Positions 1 through 13,150 of a stretch of DNA of 64,000 nucleotides are shown here, one piece after another. The translations under genes were made by a program, and so were the position numbers. The notes beneath the pieces are model-generated. The model ran no database searches. It worked only from the letters and a program-made list of their open reading frames with translations, and had not been told where the DNA came from. Source of the stretch: Hydractinia symbiolongicarpus (taxonomy: Eukaryota; Cnidaria; Hydrozoa; Anthoathecata; Hydractiniidae); NCBI RefSeq assembly GCF_029227915.1, contig NC_079876.1:25889828-25953827 (forward strand). The letters are read 5' to 3'. The stretch's first letter is position 1, and each line of letters begins with the position of its first letter.

Positions 1-2488
1 AAGAAAAAAATAAGAATATGTAGTCTGAAAATAAACTTTCCTAACTGATTCGAAATAAAAATGTTGTCACCTTTAAAGATATTTTCCAAGCTGTTTTTCA
101 GAGAAAAAGAGAAAATAGATAAATTTTCAGCCTTGCCGTTGTTCTTATTTTGTTTTTATTGTTCATCAATTTTCAGGATTATTATTTTTCTTTTAAAATT
201 GTTCTTATAGAGAAATGAAGTTTATGTAAGTTAAGTTAGCTACGATTTCCAGTTACAATAATAATCAAAAATTGAATTTTAAAATTTTAGAATATTTAAT
301 GATTTTCTTCCCTCATATTACTCAGTCCTCTTCAAAGTTCAGTACTTTTTTTCAGATTATTGCTAATGACGGAAATCTTTAAGCCACAGGGCTTCTTGTT
401 CATTATTTAAACTGTTCTTTTTGTGATAAAAGGGATTGTGTTGTTCTACACATAAGTTAATTAATAAATTCAGGTAGGTCCATTAAAATTTTGCATGTTA
501 TATCAAATTTTAGGTAACGCAGGGTTCAGACAAAGACTGATAAAATAAGTTTTTGGTCGTTTTAAAGGCATTTTCCCCTGAAACTGACCTGGTTTTGGTA
601 CCTTTCTCCCTGAGCAAATTTATGTAGAAAAGCATAAAATGAAGGTTACAAAGTGCACGCACAATGATAAACTCGACCAGTTAAGTCTTAAAATTTAAAT
701 TCTAGAGGTTTTGCTCCTCTAAAGAATATGTTCATATAAAAGAACACAATTCCACCTTTTTATAAGAAGATATGATGTCAACTTATGAATCTTGTTACTC
801 TAACAAATTGTAATAAACAAAATATGGTTCGTAAAAACTCTTCAAATATGAGAAGAAAACATCAGTCCTTTGCCAAAAATGAGAATTAGAAAACTAAAAC
901 AAAATAAATAAAATAAATAATAAAAATTACAGTATCTTAAAAATGTCGTAGTCATCTTGCCGAGCGGAAGAGTCATGGAATTGTTGTCATGTACCTTTTA
1001 CAGTGTTTTTAACCTTCGAGCCGGAAGTTTTAGCACCAGTTTCTAAAGCATTGTTGATTATGTAGAGAGTACAAATAGCAATGTTTATTAATAATGGGAT
1101 CTGAATTTCAGAACATGTGTCAGAAAAGGTAGTAAAACTGACAAAAAATTCCCTTAGTTTTCCCTGAATTAGGAAGAAAAAACACCTTTTTTCCAGATTT
1201 TCCAAGTTTTCCAAGGTCTATCTGAACCCTGTAATTTTTTTCCCATCGTGACATATTCAAGCACCTATATAAATATTATTGATTAAAACTGTATGAAAGA
1301 GACTGGGGACGACAACATAATTGGAGCTGACACAGCACAACGTAAGACAAAAAACATGTTTTAAAATAAACTGTATTTTTTAAAAAACTCTGATAAAGAT
1401 CTAAGATAATAAATTCCTACGTCACAAATAAACATGTCAAAGCTTCTACAAAATTAAAATAAATATATAAATCGAAAAATGTAAGCTAAAATTAAACCTC
1501 TCGTATGACAAGGAGAGAAGGGAAAAAAGTTTAAATTCTTTTAGGCATTAAATTTTTTATACAACATTTGTTTTTTGGAGAATTAAGGTATTTCGAATTG
1601 ATCTGTCGTGTCATGACGTTAGAAATGAAGAAGGAGATTGAACTCTTTTGTTTCTATTAAAACCATCCGTGATGCGATAAGTTGCAAACCTGTTCATGTA
1701 GTCTTTTCAAATTCTAGCGCGTGTCAGAATCAGTAAATTTCATTGGTTGAGAAAACAATCAAATGTTATAAGTGCGCACGCCAAAGTGTAAGTGTACTGA
1801 CGAGTTTAGGAATTAACGACACTTTAATCTTACATGTTCTAAATTTGATGTGGGAGGGGTAAAAAGTTAGATTTATATTTAGCTTACACTTGTAATTTGT
1901 CAGTCATCCATAAGTGAGACAAAACAAATCTATAGTTAGGACTACTTTTTGTGACGCTGGCATACTCAATAAAAATGTTGCAAAATAATTGGTGTTAACT
2001 TGACGGGAACTAATAACCAACATGCCAATAACCTTGATAGGTACTGAGCTGGCCGTTGCCTCCTAAGGCTTACAAGTAAATAAATTTGCCAAAGACTTTG
2101 TGTCACTTTTGCAAAAAATTTTTTACAGGAAATTAAGCCTGGTAATTTTTATATCTTTCACAAATGTTGTATAAGAACACACTTTTAAGAGCGAGAAAAT
2201 TTAGAACTAAAATTAAGAATAATAATCAGTTTTAAATTTAAAAATATGTTTTTTACTTACGTTGTTCTCCTAGCAAATTCAAAGTTTATTACAACATTTT
2301 TATAAGCACTCTCTATTTTTGGGGTCAGACATTAGGTTGCGAAGGGTAGAGGGTCTTTCAGCTGTCAAGTTGCTTAGCTGGTTGTAGTTTACGCTTTTTT
2401 CCAACCTATTAGTAATTTGGATAAAAAAACAAATTGATAAATAAAATGATAAGACAAAACATTGACGAGAAAAAAAAAGCGTGCAATA

Positions 2489-2539
2489 TAACCTCGTCCC
2501 CAGTTCATCTTGTATCTTTGAGCGCTGGGAAGGAGGTTA
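2489..2539. repeat. Short inverted-repeat (MITE-like) element
   Basis: The element begins AACCTCGTCCCCAG and ends with an approximate inverted copy, CTGGGAAGGAGGTT, so the strand can fold into a hairpin. The same terminal motif recurs many times between about 11.6 and 35 kb in this window, which marks it as a dispersed family. No coding capacity. Confidence 0.6.
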
Positions 2540-2928
2540 CGTTTAATATAGTCTATAAAAATCCACACTCGCTATGTCAAACCCATATCCACACGAGAAA
2601 AAAAAATTTTTAATAAATATTATGAAATAAATTAATGCACCATGACACTACATGGTACGATACTGTCACAATATGGTATATACAAATGAAATATTAAAAA
2701 TCTGCAGATAAAAAAAAACTTTACGTGTCTTCTACAGACAAGATAAAAAATTCTATGCACGAAATATATTCGCCTCTGATTTAATAGCCTTCTTGATATA
2801 AACTAAAATAAAGGGACGAAGATCGAAAACGCTAATGCTCTAAACACGGTTAAGCTAAATAAAAAATAACCCTGCCCGCAAAATAACAGACTTTTATACC
2901 AGTAAGAACTCTCAAATTGTATTTAACA

Positions 2929-2934
2929 TTTATT
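2929..2934 (-). promoter_or_regulatory. Candidate polyadenylation signal of the GPCR gene
   Basis: AATAAA on the minus strand about 120 nt beyond the receptor's stop codon. In such AT-rich DNA the hexamer is common, so this is only a position-based suggestion. Confidence 0.3.
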
Positions 2935-3052
2935 GGAACCATAAGAATTTTAAGAAAACGGCTCGTGTAAATGAAAGCTCCAATATTAGCCTTTGGTATA
3001 TATAAACGCAAGAAATAACAATAACAAAAAAAATTTGAAATTACACTACTTC

Positions 3053-5920
3053 TTATAAATCTGTTTCCGGACCTAATAATTCTTTTAATTCCAGTTTCTT
3101 GTTTTTTTCCGCGAACAACCGATTGATGCTTGTAGCGGACATCATTTTATTCAATAAAGCGCTTGCAGGTCTTCGTAGGGGCGCTATTGCACCCTCTTCG
3201 GTAAGTAAGGGCGTTGACACATATTTCTTCATATCAAACTCGTCATGGTGAAAAACGTCAACGGATACATCTGCTGCATGATGTCTTTTCTCTTCAATAC
3301 CGCCAAACGACGCCCTTCTCGGAGCGGGCGGCTCGACTTCAAATTCTCGGCTTGCAGTATCTAGTGACGTAGTTGTCAGCCTGCGCGGTAGTGGACTACT
3401 CGGCCAATCCGTTCTATCCATCTCAAACGTCACTACGCTTTGGTATCTTATTCGAGTAGTGCCGTCGGCTTTTTGTACGTCTTTAACAAAGTTCGTCACC
3501 GTCGCCGCAGCTGACGTGTTTCGGAAATGTTCCGGACTATTTAAACGTGGAAGGAACAAAATAATTCGGATTTTATATCCGTACAAAATAAATAGTATGC
3601 TCAAAGTGCTTAACAGATTAATAGATAAAAACGCCGCAATCATATCTACACCTTTAAGACTGACAAACAGCGGTACAAAACACAGCCAAATTACGCAGGC
3701 GGTAAACATTGCGAAGCTAATGAACTGCGTCTCGTTGAAGTTCTCGGGTAACTTTCTTGCACGGAATGCCATGTAGAAGCTTGTCACAGCCAAAATAAAA
3801 GTGTATCCAGCTGTAATCCAGAATAAATACGTTTGGCGAGGACCACACGTCGGGAAGTAGGTCATCTCCTCGTAATCAATGATGTCTGTCAACTGAGGCG
3901 GATAGTGCGTATTCCATAGTATGGTACCGACCACTTGTACCAAGACTAGGACGTAGGAAAACAGAATCTGATATTTGTTATGAAGAAACCTCGACACAGG
4001 TGTGAAGCGTTCGCTGAACACTCTTAGAAGTCTGTATGTTTTGATAACTATAATTGAAACCACAGTGCAAAAAAAAAATCCGAAAAATAGGGTTCGACAC
4101 ACACATATGGGAATGGATAACTCCACAAAATACATTATAGGAACACAAAAAAGCAATAAGATGGAGGTTAGTTGGACGCATGACATCTCCCTACTTGAGG
4201 CTTTCACCATGGGCGTGTCCCAATATTTTATAAATACACAGATGACAAAAGCTGTTAAAAGCACGCAAAGTAGTGACGCCACTGCGATGAAGATTCCCAT
4301 TTGCGACTTTATGGACAATCGTAATACTTTCAACGGTACGCACTCCGTGTGGTTAGCGTTCGCCTTTTCCTTGTACGAGCAGAGTTCGCAGATGTCTTGG
4401 TTGATTGTATTAGAAATCCGATTGCCGCTACAAAGTGCACACTTCCAACAACACGCAGACGAGCTCTTGATACGATAGTAACCCGGTTGACAATCGTCAC
4501 TACAATGCGACACCGGTTTTCTCTGCCCTTTCCATATTGTTTCACCGTCACTTATAGCTATCGAGTTTGTACTTGTCCAGTTTCCAAAAAGCTTATAGGT
4601 CTCGTTACTTAAAAACATGTAATCATATGCCACAATAGCGCTCTCTCCATCAGCATTAAATTTTACGCGATAATCTGTATCTGGGATAACAAAGTCCAAC
4701 TTGGTGATGTTCTCATACAGAAATTTGTAATTCAAAAAGTTTCGGTCACGCGGGCATTTGCGTTTCGTACATCCTAGTGTGTTATGGAGACCGTACGCTA
4801 GAGAGTAGACGGAGGCCACTACCTGCGGGTATTTATTTATGGGGAGCGTTTTCGCAAGCGGCAGAAAGCACATGCCGTATACTATGGTTTTGTACCATGG
4901 ATTTCTACAATTATAATGTCCGGAAGAAGGATTATAAAACTTCTTTATAAATTTGTCGATGCGTGGTTGGTACAAGTGCATTCCAATCAAATTGTGTCCT
5001 AGTGGCATTCTTGTTATGCGAGTTCCCCACGTTTCTGTACCTATCCAAGTGATGTTTGAAATACCAGCTGCTTTGGCGCCCTCAATAATTGCTTCGGCGT
5101 CGTTAAATTGGCACCACAATACAACCACGTGAGCTGTTCCATTAAACGTGCGCAACGAATTTATGATTTCTGTTAATTCTCTGCTACCATCGGCTAAATT
5201 GGGATTAAACACTTTATCTTTAGCAAAACACAAATCTCTCTGTTTTGCACTCAGTCTTAGTTCGTCCAAGCCTAACCGACCGTACGCATCGTCGGAGGCA
5301 AACACAGAGACGTACGTCCAGTCGAAGTATTTCAGCAAGTCCGCTATCGCAGCAGCCTGGTTGACGTCTGACGGCACAGTTCTAAAGAAGCTTCGGTAAA
5401 GCTTTCGGTCGGATAACGCCACGCTAGTAGCTGAATAGGATACCTGTGGCACATAGTCCGTACTTAAGAGGTTGCTTATTACGGTCGAGATGGTACTTGA
5501 GGCCCCACCAACAACCCCGGCAATTACGCTGTTAAAACCATTGCTGGCTGCAAAAGATTTATCAAGGATGAACTCCAAGGAATGCGTTATAGCAACTTCG
5601 GCGTTATTACAACTATCCCGAATATCGTAGCCTAGCTTTATACCGGGAAGAATGTCGGGATTTTCATTGATTTCTTCAACAGAATACGCCAACGCGGACG
5701 CCCATATCACGCTTGGATAGTTTTCCTTGTACTTGCCAGTTTTACTGATCGTGTGACCAGGCACGAAACCCGCAATAATAAAATCTCCAGAGCTTTTGAA
5801 TGTTTGATGAAGAAGGCAGCCAGCTCGTATGAATTCATTCGCGTCAATTGATACACAGTCAGGAGTTCGTACCAACAGCAAGAAATAATAGAGAAGCCAT
5901 GCTATTGCATGCACAGCCAT
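3053..5920 (-). CDS. Class C GPCR, metabotropic glutamate receptor-like
   Basis: A seven-transmembrane receptor of family C, 955 aa in one uninterrupted exon. Order: signal peptide (about 1-20), Venus-flytrap ligand domain (about 30-470), nine-cysteine-type domain (about 480-550, many Cys), 7TM (about 555-795) and a 155-residue cytoplasmic tail ending in TDL, a class I PDZ-binding pattern. The amino-acid-binding motifs of mGluRs are recognisable: GGASST near residue 138, SYSATS at 161-166 followed by LSDRKLY, and DAYG near 211-214. The mGluR GSDGW motif reads GTETW here, so D becomes E. This suggests an amino-acid ligand, though glutamate itself is not certain. I start at the ATG at 5920-5918; six in-frame codons upstream open with TTG rather than ATG. 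A splice-acceptor-like tract (TTTTTGCTTTTAG) ends 8 nt before that ATG, so a 5' UTR intron or spliced-leader addition is possible. Confidence 0.9.
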   Translation of the reverse strand: MAVHAIAWLLYYFLLLVRTPDCVSIDANEFIRAGCLLHQTFKSSGDFIIAGFVPGHTISKTGKYKENYPSVIWASALAYSVEEINENPDILPGIKLGYDIRDSCNNAEVAITHSLEFILDKSFAASNGFNSVIAGVVGGASSTISTVISNLLSTDYVPQVSYSATSVALSDRKLYRSFFRTVPSDVNQAAAIADLLKYFDWTYVSVFASDDAYGRLGLDELRLSAKQRDLCFAKDKVFNPNLADGSRELTEIINSLRTFNGTAHVVVLWCQFNDAEAIIEGAKAAGISNITWIGTETWGTRITRMPLGHNLIGMHLYQPRIDKFIKKFYNPSSGHYNCRNPWYKTIVYGMCFLPLAKTLPINKYPQVVASVYSLAYGLHNTLGCTKRKCPRDRNFLNYKFLYENITKLDFVIPDTDYRVKFNADGESAIVAYDYMFLSNETYKLFGNWTSTNSIAISDGETIWKGQRKPVSHCSDDCQPGYYRIKSSSACCWKCALCSGNRISNTINQDICELCSYKEKANANHTECVPLKVLRLSIKSQMGIFIAVASLLCVLLTAFVICVFIKYWDTPMVKASSREMSCVQLTSILLLFCVPIMYFVELSIPICVCRTLFFGFFFCTVVSIIVIKTYRLLRVFSERFTPVSRFLHNKYQILFSYVLVLVQVVGTILWNTHYPPQLTDIIDYEEMTYFPTCGPRQTYLFWITAGYTFILAVTSFYMAFRARKLPENFNETQFISFAMFTACVIWLCFVPLFVSLKGVDMIAAFLSINLLSTLSILFILYGYKIRIILFLPRLNSPEHFRNTSAAATVTNFVKDVQKADGTTRIRYQSVVTFEMDRTDWPSSPLPRRLTTTSLDTASREFEVEPPAPRRASFGGIEEKRHHAADVSVDVFHHDEFDMKKYVSTPLLTEEGAIAPLRRPASALLNKMMSATSINRLFAEKNKKLELKELLGPETDL

Positions 5921-6540
5921 TCGATGATCTAAAAGCAAAAACGCGCATGCGTTAAACGTAGTGTATTAATAACAGTGTATACACACCCTCGCGCTTTAAA
6001 CGATAGCTACACAGATCTAGACATATTCAATAGAATTTTAAATTTTAAACACTGTGATGGAGTTCATACGGGCAACCTTTTTTAAAACAACACTATTCCA
6101 AATTTAAGGAGAAACACGTCCTATCTATACGTTAAGAGAAAAAACGGTCGTGGAAAAAAAGGGAGTTTCGGGAGGAGCAAAATTTGCAAGCATGAAAAAA
6201 CAAACTTTCGTATCTTTGAAAGCGACAAAAACAGACTCACAGCCGACAAATTTAAGACCTTTATTTGAGAAAAAACCTTTTCCCACTGTAACAAACTTAC
6301 GATGTTTCAGAATATAAAGACAAAGTTTAAGAAGCACTGTTAAAATCCATTCAAACTTATAATCTACTATAGCATTATTTTAATGATATTTTGCGGTACA
6401 TAAGAAAATTGCAATGTGGGTAGCTTAACAATAAAAATTTACATTAACGACAGAGAACACAATATTCATTACAAAAAAAGTGCAGGCGACGCAAAATTTT
6501 TGCCCAAGTTGATGCATATGATAACAAAAAATAACAGATA

Positions 6541-6776
6541 AAAAACACAATCACCAACAACAACTACAACAAAAAATATAAGTTCAACAATAACAAAAAA
6601 CAACAACCAAACAATAATAACAACAACAACACCAAAAAAACACAACAACAACCAAACAACAACAACAACAAAAACAATAACAACAACAACATAAAAAAGC
6701 CATACCAACAACAACATAACAAAGATAACAACAACAAAAAACAAACAATAACAACAACAACAACAACAACAATTTT
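6541..6776. repeat. Imperfect (CAA)n microsatellite
   Basis: The plus strand is almost purely A and C, dominated by CAA/AAC triplets with interruptions, and ends in a pure AAC run around 6749-6771. On the minus strand this gives open frames of Val, Cys and Leu that are artefacts of the repeat. Confidence 0.9.
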
Positions 6777-9700
6777 AAAATCCCGAAAGACCGATTACCA
6801 ATAATTTACTTAAAGAAATTCTATAACTACACATTGGAAACACTATCAATTGCAAGTAAAAAAGAAATGTTATACAACAAAAAAATGAGTTATACAGTAA
6901 GATTACCCATACATTGAAAAAACAATGTAACAAAGACAATAACAGCGAAAAAAGGAAACATCTCCAATATAAACTAAATAAACAAACTTACAACGACAAA
7001 ATAAAACATTGATCGTCATCAAAGCTTTTCCAAATATATGTATATTAGATAATTCTAAATGAAAACTTTTGTAACACCAGAGAGGTATATGGTAACACAT
7101 AAACGCAAATTATATTATATTGGAAATTTGATAACTATGTTGCATCATTAGGTTTAAAGCCATCGTTTAAATTGCACGACTTATTATACAAGCAACTCGT
7201 TGATAAACAACTCTACTCAATTTCTCTAATCAAGTCCAATTTGGGCTATTTTTTTCATCCTTCTATAATTTAAGCAACTGGGAGATTAATATACCCTTTG
7301 GTGTTATACAGTATCGATGGAAACATTTGACTGTTTTTCTTTTTGGTAGTAAAGTAGTAAATTTTATAACTTTAAGTTATTTACTTTGCAAGAAGTTAAA
7401 TAATTTAAAATTTCAGGAAACAATTACAGGAAACCACTCTATAAGAAGCAGACTGATCACCTTTTAAAAAATTAGGAAACGTTTTTACTGTTAGAAGTTT
7501 TGGAAAAAAGAATGTACCATAAAGTAAACTTTTTAGAAAAGAGGAAGATATTAATCAATCTAATACTTCCACCTCGATCTGTAATAAAGTTAATTATCTG
7601 ATTGGTTGAATCCAATCCTCTAATTATCTCCTCATCTAATAAATAGCCAAAAACTTTTACTAGTTGTAAAAATGTAATAAAAATATAATATAAATAAATA
7701 AAAATAATAATACAAAGTTAGAAACATTTCCTTCCATCACTAACAATAGCACGAATGGCATTCAGGTATTTGAACCTGGTTTAAGAAACTTAAGAAAATT
7801 TTTCTCCATTTTTTTGTTGGTCGTAAAAAAATGTGCAATCAACACCAGTATTAATTTTGACCTAAAAATCAGGCAACTCGAGTTAACTGAAATTTTAAGT
7901 TGCTTTTAAAAAATGTGTATATATATAAAAAATTGAGTGTCTAAAACCTTTTGTGGATACAGTGCATAGCTGTTCTAGCCTTACAATAGACATTGTACAC
8001 ACAAACTTTCAATAAAAAAAACAGAAAGGTTAAAAATATTCTGATCATTTCTAAGAACAAAATAATAATCCAGTTACATCAGACAAATTGCATGCAGAGA
8101 GATTTATAAAACTGAAAAAAGGATTTGTTTTGATTGATCTTGTTGCAATTTTGCATAATCAAGATTATGAGCAGGCATTATGTTGAAGAAATGTTATCTT
8201 GTTTTGTAATCATGTAAGAGTAAAAAAGATTTTCAAAAATAATCAGATTACAATTAGTTTTGATCAAACAAAAACACACACAGAACTATACCAACTACCA
8301 GCAACATACACATTTTTTATATAGCCCTAATATTTTCAGCAATTATAGTTTACCCTCAAAGTTGGTATTTTTTTATTATATTATGTTGGGCAATCTTTTT
8401 ATTTAGTCCTTTTCACCGTCATATCTACAATTGTCATCAAATTTCTTGGCATAACATGATGGCTCAGTCTATAATCTCTCATCTTTTCCCCAGGAACTAT
8501 CAAATACTTAGCCTGTTTCTTAGCTCATCTGAATATAATTTAGTCTATCAAACTGATGTTACACATTGACTTTTTTACACTAATAAGCAGTTGGTTATAT
8601 CTAATGGCATATATCCCTCTTTACTTCCAACACAGGTAGATAGACGCTAACTTTTAATACATATATACAACATTCATCCTAAAACTTCTACAACTCAATT
8701 GTACAAAGCTCAAACATTATCGCATTTCATCTTAAAACTACAAATGCAAATTCATGTTTTTTTATTTAAAAGAGAGGTAAAGCATTCAGTTCAAAAAATT
8801 TTCTTACACAACTTTAGTTTTTTATTAACTAGTTTCTCAAAACACATGTAAATTAGAGATAACATTATGTTTTAACATGATGATTATCACTCTATAGCAT
8901 ATAATTAAACTATGTATTAAAACAGCCACTATATCCGCAAAATAAAAATTATGTTTGCAAAATCGGCAAGAAATCTTTTCAAAAGTTTGGTCAGTGCTGT
9001 ACATACTATACTGTTTCAGCAAAGAAAATAAAGTATGTAACAAAAATGATTTCCAACGTTAAAACCGTCCAACTAAAACGAATCAATTCATGAATAGTTT
9101 TAGATAAAGACATTTAATAATGTCAGGTTTTGAATCAGCAGGTCCTAATTCGCAATTTGCGTATCGAAATGCTGTCTTAGAGAATCATTCTACAAAGCAA
9201 ATGTTAAAATTGTGAATCCAATTTCTTCATCAATCATATATTATCTATTTATACAATGGTTGCTATAACAAAATAGTCATTACCAAGGGATCAACAGCAA
9301 ATGGTCTACAGTGCTGCCAGACAATTACAAAGAGGTGTTCCTTTATACAGTCAGCAAATATTGTGAATGGACTTTTTCTAATTCAAACCCTGGATGTCTA
9401 AATGTCAGTGAACTTAGACTCATTTTAAAAAAAATCAAGGAACAAGATTTGACCTATAGAATGGCCTTAGTTGACAGTTTGTTTCACGAAGCTGTTTTAG
9501 AAAGTTTGTTGTGGTCTTTGTTCACCTTGTTTTATTCCCCAGTGCATTAATAGCAATAACAAATGTAGATATTGTTGTTGTTTTACCATGAGTTTCTAAT
9601 CAGGACATCATGTTTTTAAATTAGGATAGGATTTAAATGAGCGTTTTTAACTGGGATGCAGCATCTCAAAACAAAACAAGAGTTTAAAATCGGGATGTCC

Positions 9701-10154
9701 GGTTTGCAAACAAAACAGAGTTTTTCATTGGCTATATCAGGATTCTTGTTAAAAATTGGAAAAAATTAACAAGCAATAAAAGATAGACTTAAGATGAAGA
9801 AAGTTAACTGATTGTTAAAAAAACTTCTTTGTTGTGGCTAAGTAGCATTGTTTCACTGATATATGTTCTTAAATCAAAGTTGTCAATACAACAGACTTTC
9901 TTATTTATATATTTAGTTAGATCTGATACCTTTAACTGTGATAATTCTTGCTGAAATTAACATGGCCTATTAAATTGACTTCCTGGACCTTGATAAACCA
10001 TCATGTTAATTGTTTCACAATGCAGACATGGCAAACTAGCGCATTTAAACACTCTTTACTCGCCCTACAAATCTGCCAAAGCAGATTTCTCAAGGAATTC
10101 GGCAAGCGATACTGTTTTGTCATTTCAAATAATATATAATGGCAAAAAACTTAG

Positions 10155-10450
10155 GTTTAGTGATTATAACTCGCACACTTTGTGCCGCAGACCAGCAGCG
10201 ATTTAATATGGGCAAGTAAATGTTATCATGGCCCTGGGTTAACCCAAGCCATGTGAGGAAAATTAGGGAGATGGCAAACTGTGTCAGGTGTTAGATGTTG
10301 CATGGAGTTGTGCTGTAGAAGCGTTGACCCTAATCATGTCTGTGTAGCTCAAAGTGAGCATTAAATACTCTAGGACTCCCCATGGCCTCTTTTGAAAATA
10401 ATAGACATTTTGATATTTGATATTTGTAAGACTAGCCAAGATATATAATC
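10155..10450 (+). mobile_element. Diverged tRNA-derived SINE copy (family A)
   Basis: The body matches the younger copy at 61316-61672 over most of its length. Shared blocks include GGGTTAACCCAAGCCATGTG, TAGCTCAAAGTGAGCATTAA (one difference in the other copy), TACTCTAGGACT and the AATAATAGACA tail region. The tRNA-like head is degraded and its B box is deleted, so this is an old, inactive insertion. Confidence 0.75.
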
Positions 10451-11600
10451 TATTTACGTTTCTCTTAATTTAATGTAGCTACCTAGCTATTTATGTCTTA
10501 CTCCTCCCAGGCATGCAAGTTCGAGATACTTTTTGTACTAATGCCATCTTAGATAACTCTAGCTAGCTATCTTCCAGAAGATATATACATACAAAAAAAA
10601 TATTTTTTGCACATCAAACTATTACTAAATGTGGTCTCAGATAAGAATTCAATTGTTTATTCAATTGTTCATTTTAGGAAAGGTTGGGAAATCATAGCTA
10701 GCTATAGCTAATAAAAGGAGAGAGAACAGACAGGGAAATCATAGCTAGCTGGCAAACATAGAATAACTTTGTTTACTAATATAGCTAGCTTTTTGAAAAA
10801 AAAGTTTATATACAAACAAAAATCACTCACCAATCAAGTAAATATTCACATTTTCTGCTCATACTCTTTTGTTTCATCACACATAACTTGGAATTTGAAC
10901 AGATGTTCCGCGGATTATATATTGACATAGCATAGCTGTGGACAACATGGTACGTATCGGGTCTTTACCTGTGCACTTTAAAAAATCTCAATCTCGCAAA
11001 TCTAGGAAGTCCATTCAATGAAAGTATGCCTTGTATCTTGCTAAACAAAGTGTCCGAAAGATACTTCGCTTAATCTATCTTATCCAAAGTGGGTTATGTT
11101 GCGAAAATGAACAACCATGACTACATGTTTTTAATGTTTACACTTTCATTTCAGTATAATACCGCACAATGTGCTCGCCTAGTCTAAATGATCAATTGTG
11201 TTTGGATTGTGTTCGGGATATGACGTCACTCTATTTACGTCATTTAAAGGTTAAATAGAAATTTTAAATGGAGTTAAAAATGGTGGTGAATTTCCCACGT
11301 GTGTTATCATTTTTTCATCGTTATTTATTAATTTCATGTTGCGTAATTACTATGTTCTTTTTATCCCAAACTTCATCACCCTTTCCTTGCAGGAGGTAGT
11401 GTGTCACCTTTTATTTGCGTTTTGTTGTTAAACAAGAACTGTTTACATTTCGGTGATAAAATGTCAGCTTCGCTGTTTTTCATATATCATTTTCTTTTTT
11501 TATCACGCAGCCGGCATCACCTTTTATACAAAGTTCAACATCGTAAAGAAAAAATAGATCCGATCGTCCGGGGGATCAAGGACTGGTGGATCTACTGCAT

Positions 11601-11740
11601 ACCTCGTTCCCAGGACATCTTTTCTTTTTGTTGGGTTTGATATGGCCGCTGTGTAACAACGGTTCAGGGGTCAAGAGACCCTGGGGGAAGAGGATGTGAG
11701 GAAGAGGGTGCATCGACGAGGTCGAAACAAGGTTGGTTAT
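11601..11740. repeat. Hairpin MITE-like element
   Basis: The left part reads ACCTCGTTCCCAGGACATC and the right part carries inverted forms of the same motif (AAGAGACCCTGGGGGAAGAG), with a palindromic centre. It belongs to the same dispersed family as the elements at 12033-12143 and 24706-24773. Confidence 0.5.
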
Positions 11741-12032
11741 TATGAGACTTAAAATTATTTTCCGTCCTTTTTATAACTTTACTAATTACCTGTCATACAA
11801 AAAACACAAAAATGACAATGTAATTTACAGCCCAAATTCAGATCGAACGGGATAAATTCAGCCTTTATCAGACATTTTTTTCAACAATTCATCTGTAACA
11901 AAAAGGCATGGAGGTGAGATTAGTAAGAGTACAAATAAAAATGTGTTACCATGTTACTCGTGACGTTCACACACACACACACAACCTTTGCAACTATCAA
12001 AGTTTGTTTTGATAGGGGGAGTCAGCAATTCG

Positions 12033-12143
12033 TAACCACGTTCTCAGGGCCTCTTCTCGCCTTTTTGATATCGCATACAGTATGCGATACGGTCTTTTCT
12101 GACATGCAGTACGGCGATACGAAGTTGCCCTGGGGACGAGGTT
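12033..12143. repeat. Hairpin MITE-like element with clear terminal inverted repeats
   Basis: Starts AACCACGTTCTCAGGGC and ends GCCCTGGGGACGAGGTT, which are inverted copies of each other with a few mismatches. The interior holds a second palindrome (GTATCGCATACTGTATGCGA on the minus strand). Noncoding. Confidence 0.7.
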
Positions 12144-13061
12144 GGTGATACGCTGCAAAAATAACGTCCCGCATAAAAAAATTGATATGCGGATACGGTG
12201 CTAAAAAAATTACATTATTTATTTTCCTTCTCCACTTTTTTCACTCCCTTTCATCTAGCCCCTTTTCGCTTTAACTTCAAAAAGTTGACGGGAGTAAAAG
12301 GGAGAAACTACAATGTTTCACGTATCTTAGGCATAAAATACCAATTATGACCCTTCCAACTTTAAATTCATCACGTGTGGCTTTCAGCTTTGAAAGGCAA
12401 AGAATCCATGTACAATGAAGAAATACACAGAAGAAATATTGGTTTGTCAGTACAGTCATTAGAAACTTATCGTAAGTCCTTGAAAATTTACGCCAATTTG
12501 CCCTTTCGCCCGCACGCCCTCTTGCTGCTACAATTTTGGCTCACATGACAGACAGAAAATTGGGTATTATAATATCGATATGCAACACGTGTAAAAGAAA
12601 CGTTACTTGCGAAACTAATTATTTTGTTAATTCAGTACGCACTGCTTTCGAATCGGTCACGTTCGTATTTGATGTTTCCATGTTTTTAATTACACATCAT
12701 GCTGTGAACAGTAATCAATATCCTGACTGCAAATCACGTGATGAAACAATAGTGTCCAGAAGTCCAGTCTATTGATTGACAGTAAGTAACTTCAATTGCC
12801 GGTATTACTGACCGCCTTAATAGATATATTACAAGTTGAGTTGGAACATACAGTGCGTTTCCAAGAATTCAAGTTTGGTGCTAACAAATCACGGAAATTT
12901 CAAGGAATAATATTACGGAGCTGAGAATCATTCGTATCAGCATATCTTCTCCCTGTTGATAAAATTTGGCAACGGGATGTGTTAAATATTTAAAAAGACA
13001 CAGCATGTTTTCAAGATGTGACAATGCCGCGTTAATGTTTTTTCCTCACGTAACACGATGC

Positions 13062-13150
13062 AGCTCTGTCCCCAGGGCATCTTGTATCTTTTTTAACATC
13101 GGATCCTCTCGGTTATAGAAAAGAGACATCAGGCGCTGGGAACGAGGATG
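13062..13150. repeat. Hairpin MITE-like element
   Basis: Left end CTCTGTCCCCAGGGCATCTT, right end GCGCTGGGAACGAGGATG. Same family as the other CTCGTCCCCAGGGC elements; its left half closely resembles the element at 2489. Confidence 0.6.

Larger units (their letters stand above)
1..3052. other. AT-rich intergenic region, no gene seen
   Basis: No reading frame here has convincing coding character or a run of exons with matching phases. The stretch is AT-rich with many short homopolymer tracts. It holds one short inverted-repeat element (2489-2539, listed separately). The 3' UTR of the neighbouring GPCR gene presumably extends into its right end; a possible minus-strand AATAAA signal is at 2934-2929, about 120 nt past that gene's stop. 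Confidence 0.6.

Noticed and set aside
6469-6772. Valine/cysteine-rich minus-strand membrane proteins
   Set aside because: They arise from translating the CAA microsatellite.
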